Source of the DNA: Muribaculaceae bacterium
GTDB taxonomy: Bacteria > Bacteroidota > Bacteroidia > Bacteroidales > Muribaculaceae
Direction of reading: 5' to 3'
Assembly (NCBI GenBank): GCA_029061255.1
Contig: JAIDSL010000142.1
Coordinates: forward strand, 1-52,362
DNA length: 52,362 nt
Shown here: piece after piece, positions 16,973 to 25,839 of the stretch
Layout: each line of letters begins with the position of its first letter
Position numbering within the stretch: position 1 is the first letter of the stretch
The notes under the pieces: generated by a model
The model's database searches: none
The model's input: the letters and a program-made list of their open reading frames with translations, nothing else
Told to the model about the DNA's origin: nothing
Translations under genes and position numbers: made by a program

Positions 16973-18043
16973 ATGACAAAAGTTGCAATAATAGGCACTC
17001 AAGGTGTCCCTGCCAAATATGGAGGCTTTGAAAGCCTTGTAGAGAATCTTCTGGGCGAAAACTGCCCCGAAGATGTGGAATACACAGTCTTCTGTTCCGG
17101 CAAGGATATGCCGGAACGGCTGACTCATTATAAAGGAGCCAGACTTGAATACGTTCCTCTTAAAGCCAACGGTATCCAGTCAGTGCCATACGATATCATC
17201 TCGATGTGCAAGGTGCTCAGAGGCTATGATGTCATCCTCGTGCTTGGAGTCTCCGGCTGCCTGTTCCTGCCAATATTCCATAAGCTTAACTCCAGGAAAC
17301 TGATCATTAACATTGACGGGATGGAGTATAAACGCAACAAATGGAACAAATTCGTAAAGAAAATCCTTAAGATGTCTGAAGCCATGGCAGTCAAGTATGC
17401 CGACGTGATTATCACCGACAATAAGGCAATACGCGACTATGTTGCCATGGAATACGGCAAGAAGTCCAGACTTATAGCCTATGGCGGCGATCATGTCATG
17501 AGGACTCTCCCTGAAGGCTTCGCCGAATCCATACTTGAAAAATATGGACTTAATAAAGGAGAATACGCCATCGCCGTATGCCGAATAGAACCTGAAAACA
17601 ACTGCGAGATGGTACTGGAGGCTTTTTCCAAGACAAACAAGGAACTGATTTATATCGGGAACTGGGATCATAATACTTATGCTCAGGAGCTTAGAAAAAG
17701 GTATTCCGGATGCTCCAATATACATATGCTGGATGCAATCTACGACCTTGACGTGCTCTATGCCCTGAGGAGCAACGCCGGAATATATGTGCATGGGCAT
17801 AGTGCAGGAGGCACCAATCCTTCTCTTGTTGAGGCAATGTTCTTCGGCATTCCAATACTCTCCTTCGATGTGGTATTCAACCGCGCCACAACGGCTGATG
17901 AGGCATATTACTTCCACGATGCCGATGAGCTCCTCGCCCTAATAGGACGCAATGACCTTGACGGCAGTAGGCTAAAGGAAATCGCTGAGAGACTCTATAC
18001 CTGGAAGACCATATCAGCCCAGTATGCTCAACTATACCGCTGA
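16973..18043 (+). CDS. DUF1972-family glycosyltransferase (rhamnosyltransferase-like)
   Basis: The N-terminus MTKVAIIGTQGVPAKYGGFE is the hallmark of DUF1972 proteins, whose characterised members (WchF/Cps2T-type) transfer rhamnose. The C-terminal GT4 domain shows AVCRIEPENN and HGHSAGGTNPSLVEAMFFGIPI. The rhamnose assignment fits the adjacent rmlA and rmlC genes, but the donor is inferred. The protein is cytoplasmic or membrane-peripheral. It starts just after a 10-bp hairpin. Confidence 0.9.
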   Translation: MTKVAIIGTQGVPAKYGGFESLVENLLGENCPEDVEYTVFCSGKDMPERLTHYKGARLEYVPLKANGIQSVPYDIISMCKVLRGYDVILVLGVSGCLFLPIFHKLNSRKLIINIDGMEYKRNKWNKFVKKILKMSEAMAVKYADVIITDNKAIRDYVAMEYGKKSRLIAYGGDHVMRTLPEGFAESILEKYGLNKGEYAIAVCRIEPENNCEMVLEAFSKTNKELIYIGNWDHNTYAQELRKRYSGCSNIHMLDAIYDLDVLYALRSNAGIYVHGHSAGGTNPSLVEAMFFGIPILSFDVVFNRATTADEAYYFHDADELLALIGRNDLDGSRLKEIAERLYTWKTISAQYAQLYR

Positions 18044-18067
18044 CCAACCATACAAACTGACACCATC

Positions 18068-18958
18068 ATGAAGGGCATCGTACTCGCCGGAGGAGCCGGA
18101 ACAAGACTATATCCCATCACGAAAGGCGTAAGCAAGCAGCTTCTGCCTATTTTCGACAAACCAATGGTCTACTATCCAATTTCGACCCTTATGCAGGCAG
18201 GAATCAGGGACATCCTCATAATATCCACACCCGATGACCTGCCGGGATTCCGTCGGCTCCTCGGAGACGGCTCCGACTATGGAGTGAGATTCGAATATGC
18301 AGAGCAGCCATCTCCCGACGGGCTTGCACAGGCATTCATCATCGGGAAAGACTTCATAGGCGACGATTCGGTCTGCCTTGTGCTCGGAGACAATATCTTC
18401 CACGGTCCAGATTTCGCTCAAGTCCTCAAGGAAGCGGTCGCCGATGCTGAATCCAATGGTAAGGCCACAGTATTCGGATACTGGGTCCAAGACCCTGAGC
18501 GCTACGGAGTCGCAGAATTCGACACCGACGGCAGATGCCTATCTATAGAGGAGAAACCGAAAAAACCAAAGTCTAACTATGCGGTGGTGGGATTATACTT
18601 CTATCCTAACAAAGTGGTACGTACTGCTCATGACATAAAGCCATCGGCAAGAGGTGAACTTGAGATCACAAGCGTCAACCAGGAATTCCTTAAAGAAGGG
18701 CAATTGAAGGTACGGACACTTCCAAGAGGTTTTGCATGGCTCGACACAGGGACTCACGACTCCCTTGCAGAGGCATCGATCTACGTAGAGGTGCTTGAGA
18801 AACGACAAGGACTGAAGATTGGATGCCTGGAAGGCATTGCTTTCAGCCATGGATGGATCTCAAAGGAAAGGCTAATGGAAGTGGCCGCCCCTATGCTAAA
18901 GAATCAATACGGCCAGTATCTCGTAAAGATTGCTGAAGATGAAAATTATCGACACTGA
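18068..18958 (+). CDS. rmlA: Glucose-1-phosphate thymidylyltransferase
   Basis: The first step of dTDP-L-rhamnose synthesis: dTTP plus glucose 1-phosphate gives dTDP-glucose. At 296 residues it matches RmlA. The nucleotide-binding signature [11 protein letters not shown], the [15 protein letters not shown] stretch, LGDNIFHG and the [14 protein letters not shown] segment are all present. It is followed by rmlC with about 20 bases of overlap. rmlD and rmlB lie further down the same locus. Confidence 0.97.
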   Translation: MKGIVLAGGAGTRLYPITKGVSKQLLPIFDKPMVYYPISTLMQAGIRDILIISTPDDLPGFRRLLGDGSDYGVRFEYAEQPSPDGLAQAFIIGKDFIGDDSVCLVLGDNIFHGPDFAQVLKEAVADAESNGKATVFGYWVQDPERYGVAEFDTDGRCLSIEEKPKKPKSNYAVVGLYFYPNKVVRTAHDIKPSARGELEITSVNQEFLKEGQLKVRTLPRGFAWLDTGTHDSLAEASIYVEVLEKRQGLKIGCLEGIAFSHGWISKERLMEVAAPMLKNQYGQYLVKIAEDENYRH

Positions 18959-19499
18959 AATAAAAGGACTTAAAATACTCAGTCCTCAGATCTTTACTGA
19001 TCCGAGGGGCTACTTTTTCGAATCATACTCAAAGAAGATCTTCGACAGATTCATAGGAGAGGAAATCGAGTTCGTTCAAGACAACGAATCGAGTTCGTCA
19101 TTCGGTGTCATACGCGGTCTTCACTTTCAGCTACCCCCCCACTGCCAGGCAAAACTTGTCAGGTGTGTAAGCGGTAGAGTGCTTGACGTGGCGGTCGACA
19201 TACGTAAGGGCTCTCCGACATATGGCAGGCACGTGGCTGTTGAGCTTAGTGATGAAAATAATCTACAATTCTTTATCCCTCATGGATTTGCCCACGGCTT
19301 CGCAGTGCTTAGCGACACCGCGGTCTTTCAATATAAATGCGATGACTACTATCATCCGGAATCTGAGGGGGGCATCTCTTTGCTCGACCCTGATCTCGGC
19401 ATAGACTGGCGTTTAGACACCAACAAAGCAATCCTCTCTGACAAGGATACCCGCCATCCACTGCTCGCAGATTTCGAGTCTCCATTCACATACTTCTAA
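18939..19499 (+). CDS. rmlC: dTDP-4-dehydrorhamnose 3,5-epimerase
   Basis: The third step of dTDP-L-rhamnose synthesis, epimerising C3 and C5. The cupin-like protein has the conserved GVIRGLHFQ motif (catalytic His), the [21 protein letters not shown] block and [11 protein letters not shown] choose the ATG at 18939 ([11 protein letters not shown], 186 residues) over an upstream in-frame TTG at 18930. It overlaps the end of rmlA by 20 bases, so translation is probably coupled. Confidence 0.96.
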   Translation: MKIIDTEIKGLKILSPQIFTDPRGYFFESYSKKIFDRFIGEEIEFVQDNESSSSFGVIRGLHFQLPPHCQAKLVRCVSGRVLDVAVDIRKGSPTYGRHVAVELSDENNLQFFIPHGFAHGFAVLSDTAVFQYKCDDYYHPESEGGISLLDPDLGIDWRLDTNKAILSDKDTRHPLLADFESPFTYF

Positions 19500-19512
19500 A
19501 TACTGAAAAGAG

Positions 19513-20262
19513 ATGAAAATATCCGTAGTCACTGTATGCTTCAATGCTTCCGACCTGATTGAGCAGACGATCGAGTCGGTGACAGGACAGACATACCCGG
19601 ATATGGAGTATATCGTCATCGACGGAGCTTCGACAGACGGGACCACTGACATCATCCATCGTCATGCAGATCGAATCTCTTATTGGATAAGCGAGCCAGA
19701 CAAGGGCATCTATGATGCTATGAACAAAGGGATAGAGGCAGCCACAGGAGAGTATGTGATATTTATGAACGCAGGCGACCGATTTGCGAATCCACATGTC
19801 CTTGAGTCGGCAGCTTCCCACCTCGGACACCATACCGTGGTGTCCGGACTATGGAACCGTTGCTACTCCAACGGCAGTGTGAAGAAAGGAATCCCCAAAA
19901 AGATCTCGGCATTTAAGACAGAGATGCCAATATGCCATCAGGCTACTTTCACAAACCTCCGATACCATAAGCAAAATCTGTTTGACACCTCCTTCAGGCT
20001 AAGTGCAGACTATGATTTCTTCTACAAGGCTTGGCGCGGGGGACAGACGTTTCTTTATATCGACTTGACAATCGTCGATTTCCTTGAGGCTGAGGGGGCC
20101 TCTACCGACAACATATCGACCTCTGTGATGGAAAGGGAAAAGGCATGGAGAGGCGAACGAAATCTGCTTCTTCGTCGGATGGTACTTAGTTATCATATCT
20201 GCAGGATCAAAACTGTCAAATTTATCAAGAAAGTTACTGCAGGATTTGCGCAAACTAAATAA
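19513..20262 (+). CDS. Glycosyltransferase family 2
   Basis: A GT-A transferase with the opening MKISVVTVCFNASDLIEQTI, the DGASTDGT motif that binds the nucleotide sugar, and a later MNAGDRF segment serving as the DxD-like site. At 249 residues it is of the compact WcaA/WcaE-like type found in exopolysaccharide loci. The donor is unknown. It begins 13 bases after rmlC. Confidence 0.9.
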   Translation: MKISVVTVCFNASDLIEQTIESVTGQTYPDMEYIVIDGASTDGTTDIIHRHADRISYWISEPDKGIYDAMNKGIEAATGEYVIFMNAGDRFANPHVLESAASHLGHHTVVSGLWNRCYSNGSVKKGIPKKISAFKTEMPICHQATFTNLRYHKQNLFDTSFRLSADYDFFYKAWRGGQTFLYIDLTIVDFLEAEGASTDNISTSVMEREKAWRGERNLLLRRMVLSYHICRIKTVKFIKKVTAGFAQTK

Positions 20263-20275
20263 TTTGTCTACGTAA

Positions 20276-21370
20276 ATGTCTCAACCAGATAAAAAACTGA
20301 TTGCATTCCATCAACTCAACGACTTTAGCGGCAGCCCCAAGGTGCTGTCGATGACTATCAACGCGTTGCTGGAAGATGGATATGAGATCGACCTCGTGAC
20401 CACAGAAGGGGGATGCCTTGACCTCATCAAGTCGCCCAATCTTAAAGTGCACTATTTTCCATATAAGTTCACTTCCAATAAAGCCGCTACTCTGTTTCGG
20501 TCTACACTATCGCAGTTCCATATGTTCTTCTATGGGCTTAGGCATGGAAAAGGCAAGAAGTTTCTTATCAATACTATTATGCCTATCGGTGGAGCATTGG
20601 CCGGCAAGATCTTAGGTTCAGAGATTTTCTATCACTACCATGAGAACGCTTTCTACAAAGGATTCTACTACAAGATGAAGGCAAAAGTAATGCTTGCACT
20701 TGCCGACCGCATATTTTGTGTTTCAAAATACCAGAAAGGATTTCTTCCGCAACGCCCTAACATCGATGTGATCCCGAACGCTCTTTTCAAATCCCAGAAA
20801 GATAAGCTTACTGCCCACACCCTAAAAGGATTTGAAAGTAAGGAAATACTTCTTGTGTCGTCCCTTAGGGCATACAAGGGGGTGACCCTATTTGCACGTC
20901 TGGCGCAAAGGATGCCCGACTATAAGTTCGTTCTTGTAGCTAATGCCACAAATGAGGAGATCTGCAATTACTGGAAATCCCAAAAGGTGACAGTGCCTCC
21001 CAACCTAAGTGTATTTACCCGCCAGAAGGATGTAACACCATTCTACAATTCTGCCGGACTCCTTGTGAACCTGAGCGACAAAAGATACTTTGTGGAGACA
21101 TTCGGCCTGACCGTATTGGAAGCCATGGCTGCAGGAGTACCTGTCATCGTACCGGATGAAGGGGGAATCGTAGAACTCGTGGACAATGGTCGTAACGGAT
21201 ACGTCGTTGATGTCCGTAATATCGATATAATAGAAGAAACCGCAAGGAAAGTTTTCTCTGACTACGACAGATACGTCGCAATGTCAGAGAATGCCATTGC
21301 GACGGCTGCCGGATTTTCCGAAAAAAAATACAACGAGACTATAACCAAAGCCATTAACCATAAGAAATAA
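20276..21370 (+). CDS. Glycosyltransferase family 4
   Basis: A GT-B transferase. The C-terminal half has ILLVSSLRAYKGVTLF and ETFGLTVLEAMAAGVPVIVPDEGG, the EX7E-type signature. The N-terminal half opens with a loop-rich HQLNDFSGSPKVL typical of acceptor domains. The gene starts 13 bases after the GT2 gene and is followed 6 bases later by rmlD, so it is in the middle of the operon. Sugar and linkage are unknown. Confidence 0.9.
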   Translation: MSQPDKKLIAFHQLNDFSGSPKVLSMTINALLEDGYEIDLVTTEGGCLDLIKSPNLKVHYFPYKFTSNKAATLFRSTLSQFHMFFYGLRHGKGKKFLINTIMPIGGALAGKILGSEIFYHYHENAFYKGFYYKMKAKVMLALADRIFCVSKYQKGFLPQRPNIDVIPNALFKSQKDKLTAHTLKGFESKEILLVSSLRAYKGVTLFARLAQRMPDYKFVLVANATNEEICNYWKSQKVTVPPNLSVFTRQKDVTPFYNSAGLLVNLSDKRYFVETFGLTVLEAMAAGVPVIVPDEGGIVELVDNGRNGYVVDVRNIDIIEETARKVFSDYDRYVAMSENAIATAAGFSEKKYNETITKAINHKK

Positions 21371-21376
21371 TAAATC

Positions 21377-22264
21377 ATGAACATATTGGTGACCGGAGCC
21401 AACGGACAACTTGGCAACTGTATGCGCAACGCAGTCAACGCACGTCAGGGCTATAATAAACAGGTTGAAAACCCTGAAGACCACTACATTTTCACTGACG
21501 TGTCCGAACTCGATATCACCGATGCAGACGCAGTGACAAAGGCTGTAAAGGAAAATGACATAAACGTCATCGTAAACTGCGCTGCTTACACCAATGTAGA
21601 TAAGGCTGAGACAGATGCCGAGTTTGCAGAGCTTCTTAATGCTAAAGCTGTACGCAACTTGGCAGATGCCATAAAGTCCAACAATGGCACGCTGATCCAC
21701 ATCTCCACCGACTATGTCTTCGGAGGGTCGTCAGGAAACACTCCACGCACTGAGGAAGAACCCACTAATCCTACAGGTGTCTACGGAGAGACGAAGCTTC
21801 ATGGCGAACAGGAGATAGAACGATCCGGCGTCAAGGCACTCGTCTTCCGCACAGCATGGCTCTATTCAGAATACGGCAAGAACTTCGTTAAGACCATGTT
21901 GAGCCTCACTGCCACAAAGCCTCAGCTTAATGTTGTGTTCGATCAGGTTGGCACCCCTACCTACGCTCAGGATCTGGCTGATGCAATCTTCCATATAATT
22001 GACAACCGCCTGATGGACGGAAACGAGGGCATCTACCACTACTCAAACGAGGGCGTCTGCTCTTGGTATGACTTCACAAAGATGATAGCTGAAATAGCAG
22101 GCAACTCAGGTTGCGACATACAGCCTTGTCATAGCGACGAATTTCCTTCGCCTGTAGTCAGACCCTCTTACTCCGTACTCGACAAGTCAAAATTCAAACA
22201 GACATTCGGTTTGAAAGTGCCTTATTGGACCGATTCCGTGAAAAAATGCATCTCAAGACTTTGA
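21377..22264 (+). CDS. rmlD: dTDP-4-dehydrorhamnose reductase
   Basis: The last step of dTDP-L-rhamnose synthesis, reducing the 4-keto group with NAD(P)H. The Rossmann motif VTGANGQLG opens the protein. The catalytic Tyr and Lys lie in YGETKLHGE, and STDYVFGG is present. An extra segment of ~15 residues after the first helix (ARQGYNKQVENPEDHY) is a usual Bacteroidota feature. It ends the first exopolysaccharide transcription unit; no clear terminator follows before the next promoter. Confidence 0.96.
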   Translation: MNILVTGANGQLGNCMRNAVNARQGYNKQVENPEDHYIFTDVSELDITDADAVTKAVKENDINVIVNCAAYTNVDKAETDAEFAELLNAKAVRNLADAIKSNNGTLIHISTDYVFGGSSGNTPRTEEEPTNPTGVYGETKLHGEQEIERSGVKALVFRTAWLYSEYGKNFVKTMLSLTATKPQLNVVFDQVGTPTYAQDLADAIFHIIDNRLMDGNEGIYHYSNEGVCSWYDFTKMIAEIAGNSGCDIQPCHSDEFPSPVVRPSYSVLDKSKFKQTFGLKVPYWTDSVKKCISRL

Positions 22265-22322
22265 AAAATGAACCTATATCCATTTTTTTGCTTATTTGTT
22301 TGAAATTATAGGATATATTCAT

Positions 22323-22330
22323 TAATTTTG
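22323..22330 (+). promoter_or_regulatory. -7 element before the UDP-sugar dehydrogenase gene
   Basis: TAATTTTG, implying a leader of about 130 bases before the ATG at 22465. It makes the dehydrogenase and rmlB a separately controllable unit. Confidence 0.6.
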
Positions 22331-22335
22331 TAACA

Positions 22336-22464
22336 TATTCGGCAGGAAGAGAACGATACACGTACTTACTGATGTGATCATCGCATTATAAGAATCGTGT
22401 CTGCGGCATAACACCCCATCTACTTTTACCTGATACCCTGAAAAAAACAATACCGACGACTTTC
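22336..22464 (+). promoter_or_regulatory. 5' leader of the UDP-sugar dehydrogenase/rmlB unit
   Basis: It contains TCTACTTTTAC at 22419, GAAAAAAAC near 22440 and CGACGAC just before the ATG, closely matching the end of the leader at 12045-12073. A short inverted pair (ACACG near 22357 and CGTGT near 22396) may form a hairpin upstream. Confidence 0.45.
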
Positions 22465-23787
22465 ATGAGAACCACTACAGAGCATATCATCCATCAATTC
22501 AGTATCGACCATACCAGTATATGCGTCATAGGATTAGGCTATGTAGGTTTGCCATTGGCCCGCTTGTTCTCGACAAGATTCGACACTGTAGGTTTTGATA
22601 TCAATATCGAGCGAGTCAACGCGTTGAATGCCGGACATGACGCAAGTCTTGAAGTTTCCGACAGCTTGCTTAAAGAGGCACTCTACAAGTACGGGCTAAA
22701 ATGTACCGCTGACATTGAGGAGATAAGAAACTGCAATTTCTATATCGTCGCAGTCCCCACACCGATAGACGACAACAGACTGCCGGATCTTACACCCCTA
22801 ATAAACGCATCAAAGACAGTAGGCAGCGTGCTTTCCAAAGGCGACATCGTGGTATATGAATCAACCGTATATCCCGGTGTGACTGAAGAAGTATGCGTAC
22901 CGATACTTGAAGCCACAAGTGGCCTCAAATTCAACGAGGATTTCTTCTGTGGCTACTCACCTGAACGCATAAACCCCGGTGACAAGGAACATACCGTAGA
23001 GAATATCAAGAAAATTACATCCGGATCTACGCATGAAGTGGCTCGTTATATCGACAATGTCTACAACTCAGTCCTTATCAACGGCACCTACTTGGCTCCA
23101 TCCATCAAGGTGGCGGAAGCTGCTAAAGTAATCGAAAATGCCCAGCGCGACATAAATATCGCCTTCTTCAATGAGCTTTCACGCATTTTTAATGCAATGG
23201 GGATCAATACCAACGAGGTAATCGATGCTGCTGGGTCAAAATGGAATTTCATAAGGCTAATGCCTGGGCTGGTAGGTGGTCATTGCATCTCCGTAGATCC
23301 GTATTATCTGATTCAGAAATCGCGGGAATATGGAGTGCAGCCTGATCTCATGATAGCCGCACGCTCCATCAACGAAGGTATGGGACAATACGTAGTAGAA
23401 CGCACCATCGACATAATGCACCGTAAAGGAATACGTGAGAATGATGCAAAAATTCTTGTATTGGGAATAACCTTTAAAGAGAACTGTCCCGATGTACGCA
23501 ATACAAAGGTTGTCAATATCATTAACGCCCTCAAAGAACACACCGGACACATCACTGTTGCTGACCCTTGGGCGGATGCGTCCATTGTGGAGAGTGTTTA
23601 TGGCACAAAACTGACTTCCGAGCCCCTCGAAAACTTGAAAGGAAATTTCGATGCTGTAATTCTCGCAGTAGCACACGACGAATTCCGCAGCTATGATATC
23701 AGGGACTTCCTGAAAGATAGGGATAAAGGGGTTGTCTTTGATGTCAAGAGCCTTATGCCAAGCGACATGGCTGACGGCCAATTATAA
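22465..23787 (+). CDS. Nucleotide-sugar 6-dehydrogenase (UDP-HexNAc dehydrogenase type)
   Basis: It oxidises C6 of a UDP-sugar to the uronic acid in two NAD-dependent steps. The NAD-binding motif VIGLGYVGLPLA lies near residue 18. The catalytic Cys is in GGHCISVDPYYL, and the C-terminal domain has TFKENCPDVRNTK. The length (440) and motifs fit the UDP-N-acetylhexosamine branch (WbpA/TviB-like) better than UDP-glucose dehydrogenase. The exact substrate is uncertain. Together with the rml genes it predicts a polymer with rhamnose and an aminosugar uronic acid. Confidence 0.92.
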   Translation: MRTTTEHIIHQFSIDHTSICVIGLGYVGLPLARLFSTRFDTVGFDINIERVNALNAGHDASLEVSDSLLKEALYKYGLKCTADIEEIRNCNFYIVAVPTPIDDNRLPDLTPLINASKTVGSVLSKGDIVVYESTVYPGVTEEVCVPILEATSGLKFNEDFFCGYSPERINPGDKEHTVENIKKITSGSTHEVARYIDNVYNSVLINGTYLAPSIKVAEAAKVIENAQRDINIAFFNELSRIFNAMGINTNEVIDAAGSKWNFIRLMPGLVGGHCISVDPYYLIQKSREYGVQPDLMIAARSINEGMGQYVVERTIDIMHRKGIRENDAKILVLGITFKENCPDVRNTKVVNIINALKEHTGHITVADPWADASIVESVYGTKLTSEPLENLKGNFDAVILAVAHDEFRSYDIRDFLKDRDKGVVFDVKSLMPSDMADGQL

Positions 23788-23810
23788 AAAACTACAATAA
23801 AAGAAGATAT

Positions 23811-24941
23811 ATGAAGAATGTACTCATCACCGGAGGCGCCGGTTTCATCGGAAGCCACGTTGTAAGACTTTTCGTCAACAAGTATCCTGAATATAGGATT
23901 GTCAATCTCGACAAACTGACTTATGCTGGCAACCTCGCAAACCTGAAGGATATCGAAGACAAACCCAACTATACATTCGTGCGCGCTGACATCGCTGACC
24001 TCGACGATATGCGCCGCATTGTAAAGGAATATGAAATCGACGGAATAATTCATCTTGCTGCGGAGAGCCATGTCGACCGTTCCATTAAGGATCCGTTCAC
24101 TTTTGCACGTACAAACGTGATGGGCACTCTCGCCCTGCTGCAAGCTGCAAAGGAATACTGGGAATCTCTTCCGGAGAAATACGAAGGGAAACGCTTCTAT
24201 CATATATCTACAGATGAGGTTTACGGAGCGCTTGAGCTTACGCACCCTGAAGGAGTCCCGGCTCCTTTCACCACAAAGGCTTCTAGCGAGGACGACATGG
24301 CATACGGCACCGAATTCTTCCTCGAGACTACTAAATATAATCCTCACTCACCATATTCTGCTTCAAAGGCAAGCAGCGACCATTTCGTACGCGCTTACCA
24401 CGACACTTATGGGATGCCGACTATCGTCACAAACTGCTCCAACAACTATGGCCCTTACCAATTTCCGGAGAAGCTGATTCCTCTCTTCATTAACAATATC
24501 CGCCATGGAAAGCCACTACCTGTCTATGGTAAGGGTGAAAATGTTCGCGACTGGCTATTTGTAGAAGACCATGCTCGTGCGATTGATCTAATCTTCCATG
24601 AAGGAAAGATTGCTGATACCTATAATATCGGTGGATTCAACGAATGGAAGAACATAGACCTCATAAAGGTAATCATCAAGACCGTAGACCGTCTGCTTGG
24701 CAATCCTGAAGGACACTCTGAAAAGTTGATTACTTTCGTCACTGACCGTCTCGGCCATGATATGCGCTACGCCATAGATAGCCGCAAGCTCCAGTCGGAG
24801 CTCGGATGGGAACCAAGCTTGCAATTTGAGGAGGGCATCGAAAAGACAGTCCGCTGGTATCTCGACAATCAGGAATGGATGGACAACATCACGTCTGGCG
24901 ACTACGAACGCTATTACGACGAAATGTACAAAGACCGATAA
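23811..24941 (+). CDS. rmlB: dTDP-glucose 4,6-dehydratase
   Basis: The second step of dTDP-L-rhamnose synthesis. It is an extended SDR enzyme with TGGAGFIGSHV at the start, HLAAESHVDRSI, STDEVYG (catalytic Asp-Glu) and YSASKASSDH (catalytic Tyr, Lys). At 376 residues it is slightly longer than RmlB of Enterobacteria because of an insertion around residues 145-180. It follows the dehydrogenase by 23 bases, separate from rmlA, rmlC and rmlD but in the same locus. A bidirectional terminator follows. Confidence 0.97.
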   Translation: MKNVLITGGAGFIGSHVVRLFVNKYPEYRIVNLDKLTYAGNLANLKDIEDKPNYTFVRADIADLDDMRRIVKEYEIDGIIHLAAESHVDRSIKDPFTFARTNVMGTLALLQAAKEYWESLPEKYEGKRFYHISTDEVYGALELTHPEGVPAPFTTKASSEDDMAYGTEFFLETTKYNPHSPYSASKASSDHFVRAYHDTYGMPTIVTNCSNNYGPYQFPEKLIPLFINNIRHGKPLPVYGKGENVRDWLFVEDHARAIDLIFHEGKIADTYNIGGFNEWKNIDLIKVIIKTVDRLLGNPEGHSEKLITFVTDRLGHDMRYAIDSRKLQSELGWEPSLQFEEGIEKTVRWYLDNQEWMDNITSGDYERYYDEMYKDR

Positions 24942-24996
24942 GGGAAAAATACTCAACCGATGTTGGGCACAAAGCTTGTGAATCCAACAATCAGGT

Positions 24997-25040
24997 AAAA
25001 AAAGAGGCGGCTCTGCAGATGTGGAGCCGCCTCTTTTTTT
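24997..25040. terminator. Bidirectional terminator between rmlB and rsmA
   Basis: AAAAAAAGAGGCGGCTC pairs perfectly with GAGCCGCCTCTTTTTTT (17 bp) around a 10-base loop. It has a T-run in both directions, suiting convergent genes. It overlaps the rsmA stop codon by two bases. A weaker inverted repeat (TTGG...CACAA/TTGTG...CCAA) lies just before it at 24963-24988. Confidence 0.92.
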
Positions 25041-25839
25041 ACCCAATGAATTTAGTCAGATAGATGAACTGTTCTACTGAAAGACGTTCAGGACGCTCCC
25101 TTAGGATAGGATCATCAAGAAGCGGACTTCCGGCCGGAATCATGCCTGAGAGAGAATTGCGCAATGTTTTGCGACGTTGTCCGAATGCAGTCTTTACCAC
25201 AGCCTTGAATTTCTTCTCATCCACTCCAAGATCTGTGCGTGAATTGCGGGTCAGGCGTAAGACTCCGCTTCTTACTTTCGGAGGAGGTGAGAACACTACC
25301 GGCTCAACAGTGAACAGGTATTCGCAATCATACCAAGCCTGTAGAAGCACTGAAAGGATTCCATAGACCTTTGATCCCGGTGCAGAGCATATACGCTCTG
25401 CAACTTCCTTCTGAAGCATGCCTGCTATTACAGGAATCTTATCTTTGAAATCTAATGCACGGAAAAATATTTGCGAGGATATATTGTAGGGATAATTACC
25501 TATAAGAGCCATTTCGCCTTCTGCTATTTCATTGAGGTCGAGCCGAAGGAAATCCCCTTCTATTACCTTGATGTCTGGCTTGTGCCTCCCAAGGTATTCC
25601 ACACTTTCATGGTCAATCTCTATGGCTGTGACATCTCTGCCTGAGGCCACGAGAAATTCTGTCAAGACTCCCATTCCGGGACCTATTTCCACAACTGGAA
25701 GATTCCCCCACATAGAAGCTTTCTCAGGTCCACAAGCCTGAGAAAGTTCTTTTTCAGATATTGTATCCGCTATTCTTTGAGCTGTGGGCAGATCAGTAAG
25801 GAAATGCTGCCCCAATGCTTTTTTAGCTTTTACTTCCAT
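25039..25839 (-). CDS. rsmA: 16S rRNA dimethyladenosine transferase (KsgA)
   Basis: It dimethylates the two adjacent adenines near the 3' end of 16S rRNA, a late 30S maturation step. The SAM motif VVEIGPGMGVLTEFL is near residue 52. The catalytic motif is NYPYNIS (a variant of NLPYNIS usual here), followed by MLQKEVAERI and the FSPPPKV segment. At 266 residues it has normal length. Its ATG overlaps the final base of the upstream peptidase gene by one nucleotide. Confidence 0.97.
   Translation of the reverse strand: MEVKAKKALGQHFLTDLPTAQRIADTISEKELSQACGPEKASMWGNLPVVEIGPGMGVLTEFLVASGRDVTAIEIDHESVEYLGRHKPDIKVIEGDFLRLDLNEIAEGEMALIGNYPYNISSQIFFRALDFKDKIPVIAGMLQKEVAERICSAPGSKVYGILSVLLQAWYDCEYLFTVEPVVFSPPPKVRSGVLRLTRNSRTDLGVDEKKFKAVVKTAFGQRRKTLRNSLSGMIPAGSPLLDDPILRERPERLSVEQFIYLTKFIG

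Noticed and set aside
17180..17917. 245-residue open frame on the minus strand, antisense to the DUF1972 transferase gene
   Set aside because: It lies fully inside a well-supported gene, has no recognisable motif and no promoter; long antisense frames are expected with this codon use.
22265..22464. UpxY/NusG-like small gene before the dehydrogenase
   Set aside because: No such frame is present; only a promoter and leader are visible.
23691..24347. 218-residue minus-strand frame across the dehydrogenase/rmlB junction
   Set aside because: It is antisense to two clear genes, and its composition looks like a codon shadow.
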